64,000 nt of DNA from Agarilytica sp033852165 (lineage in GTDB: Bacteria; Pseudomonadota; Gammaproteobacteria; Pseudomonadales; Cellvibrionaceae): the NCBI GenBank assembly GCA_033852165.1, contig JAWSUZ010000064.1:98241-162240 (forward strand), given 5' to 3'. Of this stretch, positions 63,043 to 64,000 are shown one piece after another. The notes beneath the pieces are model-generated. The model made no database searches and had not been told where the DNA came from. It saw only the letters and a list, made by a program, of their open reading frames with translations. How positions within the stretch are numbered: the first letter of the stretch is position 1; each line of letters begins with the position of its first letter. A program made the translations under genes and the position numbers.

Positions 63043-64000
63043 TGTACAACTTCCATTCAAAAACTAATTCAAGTAGTGATAAAGCGATATCTACAAAACA
63101 CTCCGGCTAAAACACGTCAAATAATGAACAGTTAGCCAGCGTTACATTTCGGACGTGCGTTTTAGAGGAATTACATTTCTCTGTCCATATCCATCGAATC
63201 GATGCAAAACATTCTGCGTGTCAATGTGGACTACATCACATTTACATAACATGTTAATTTATAGACGGTATAATTCTGTGCCTGTGGAAATTCGGGAAAG
63301 ATAAAAAATGAAGTACATTAGAATCGACTATATGGCGTAAACAACCACACTAGATCTATAAGTGAGCACATAAAATAAATTGAGAAGGGTTCAATACAAC
63401 AATTGATAATTTTAAATTTTGAACTACCTTTACTAGATTTAGCGAGCTAAATCTAAATGGGGTCAGACATAAATGGCACTTCCTTAAGAGATAGACTTAG
63501 TGGTTGCAAAGCTTACAGTCAGATACACCTTTCTCGTTCCTCACGCTCTCGGCTTTGTCTATCCTGAGTCGCCTCTACCTCCCCCAATCCATGGGGTCGC
63601 GCGTGGGAATGCGTATCAAGTTTTGAGATAACACCCTAATATCGAATACTGAACACGGTATGCATTCCCACGCGGAGCATGAGGAACGAAAATAATGCTT
63701 TGCATCCCCCGCGGTTACTTAAACCAACACCTTGCAGGAAGTCCATTCGTGTTAGACATCATTGATCTCCCTGTTAAATTAAATACGGAATTATGAGGGC
63801 TAGCTATATCGGGGCGTTAAGTTGAAAACATTTTGCCGCCGACATGAATTCGGTGTTGCTCCTTCAGGCTCGCCGCACCCAAAGCACTCGCCCTGTTCGA
63901 GGGGTAGGCTCTAAATCCATCCGTGTGGGATCAGACGCGGCATCCTCGATCGCATGCTCGGCTTTGTCTCCTGAGTCTCCCTACCAATTACATATATGTA
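63043..64000. repeat. terminal repeat-rich region without genes
   Basis: About 0.96 kb with no supported gene. It holds a perfect 13-bp inverted repeat CGCGTGGGAATGC/GCATTCCCACGCG (63600-63612 and 63662-63674), the CCCAAAGCACTC...CTCTAAAT dispersed repeat (63878-63916) matching 23332-23370, and a GGGGTCAGACATAAATGGC segment (about 63458) of the type found beside REP/RAYT elements. It may be a boundary of an accessory block lying to the right. Confidence 0.6.

Noticed and set aside
63450..63720. REP/RAYT transposase gene in the right-end repeats
   Set aside because: Only flank-like sequence GGGGTCAGACATAAATGGC is present; no transposase frame is seen.

Overview
This 64 kb window reads as chromosomal DNA of a free-living, probably marine gammaproteobacterium. 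The evidence is csrA, a PilZ protein, c-di-GMP and hybrid-kinase signalling, a TonB-dependent receptor, TRAP and sodium-symport uptake systems, a GlpG-type rhomboid, and moderate G+C content. Placement near Cellvibrionales or Spongiibacteraceae is only a guess. I saw no tRNA, rRNA, CRISPR array, intact IS element or prophage.

Layout. 1-600: a Phd/ParE-type toxin-antitoxin pair, with the toxin cut by the window edge. 1.0-5.9 kb: a DUF6880 protein, a PilZ protein, two small proteins, a secreted collagen-like Gly-Pro-X protein and a hemolysin III homologue. 6.0-11 kb: a possible 55-residue ORF, a TPR-methyltransferase, a FixL/FixJ-like two-component pair whose kinase carries an in-frame 9-bp repeat in its ATP lid, and an unknown protein. 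11.5-13.7 kb: a decayed accessory locus with a YezG-like possible immunity protein, a frameshifted ORF and an AHH nuclease gene broken by one in-frame TGA. 13.7-19.3 kb: a GNAT enzyme, tandem GntP-type permeases and a two-subunit sodium:solute symporter. 20.2-23.1 kb: two overlapping genes for unknown lipoproteins. 23.5-28.8 kb: AdoMet decarboxylase facing a five-gene operon that encodes two rhomboid proteases, a GNAT protein, an unknown membrane protein and a membrane-fused spermidine synthase.

28.8-36.7 kb looks like an acquired catabolic island: TetR regulator, alpha/beta hydrolase, TonB-dependent receptor, acyl-CoA ligase and MaoC hydratase. It is punctuated by short MITE-like elements with TTAGTGCCCATCC termini, and three matching 16-bp palindromes mark the likely operators. 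37-48.7 kb holds housekeeping and transport genes: cysteine synthase, EamA exporter, csrA, a TRAP system for small oxo- or hydroxy-acids with its binding protein convergent to the permeases, a cold-shock-domain protein, a YHS-domain protein, a YugP-type metallopeptidase and threonine ammonia-lyase.

48.9-56.2 kb is a signalling operon. A REC-GGDEF-EAL protein with a degenerate GGDEF site is followed by two near-duplicate GAF-GAF-kinase-REC-HPT proteins. A 44-bp stretch before the second kinase matches the start of the REC-GGDEF-EAL gene, so the ancestral duplication was larger. 56.4-64 kb: TetR with an ABC1/UbiB-like kinase, a second YezG-like paralogue, a zinc-type alcohol dehydrogenase, an acyl-reductase-like SDR and a terminal 0.95 kb of dispersed repeats.

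Short-repeat structure is prominent: five G-rich heptanucleotide arrays, four of them just beyond the stop codon of a minus-strand gene, several 8-11 bp arrays, and three or more dispersed palindromic families.
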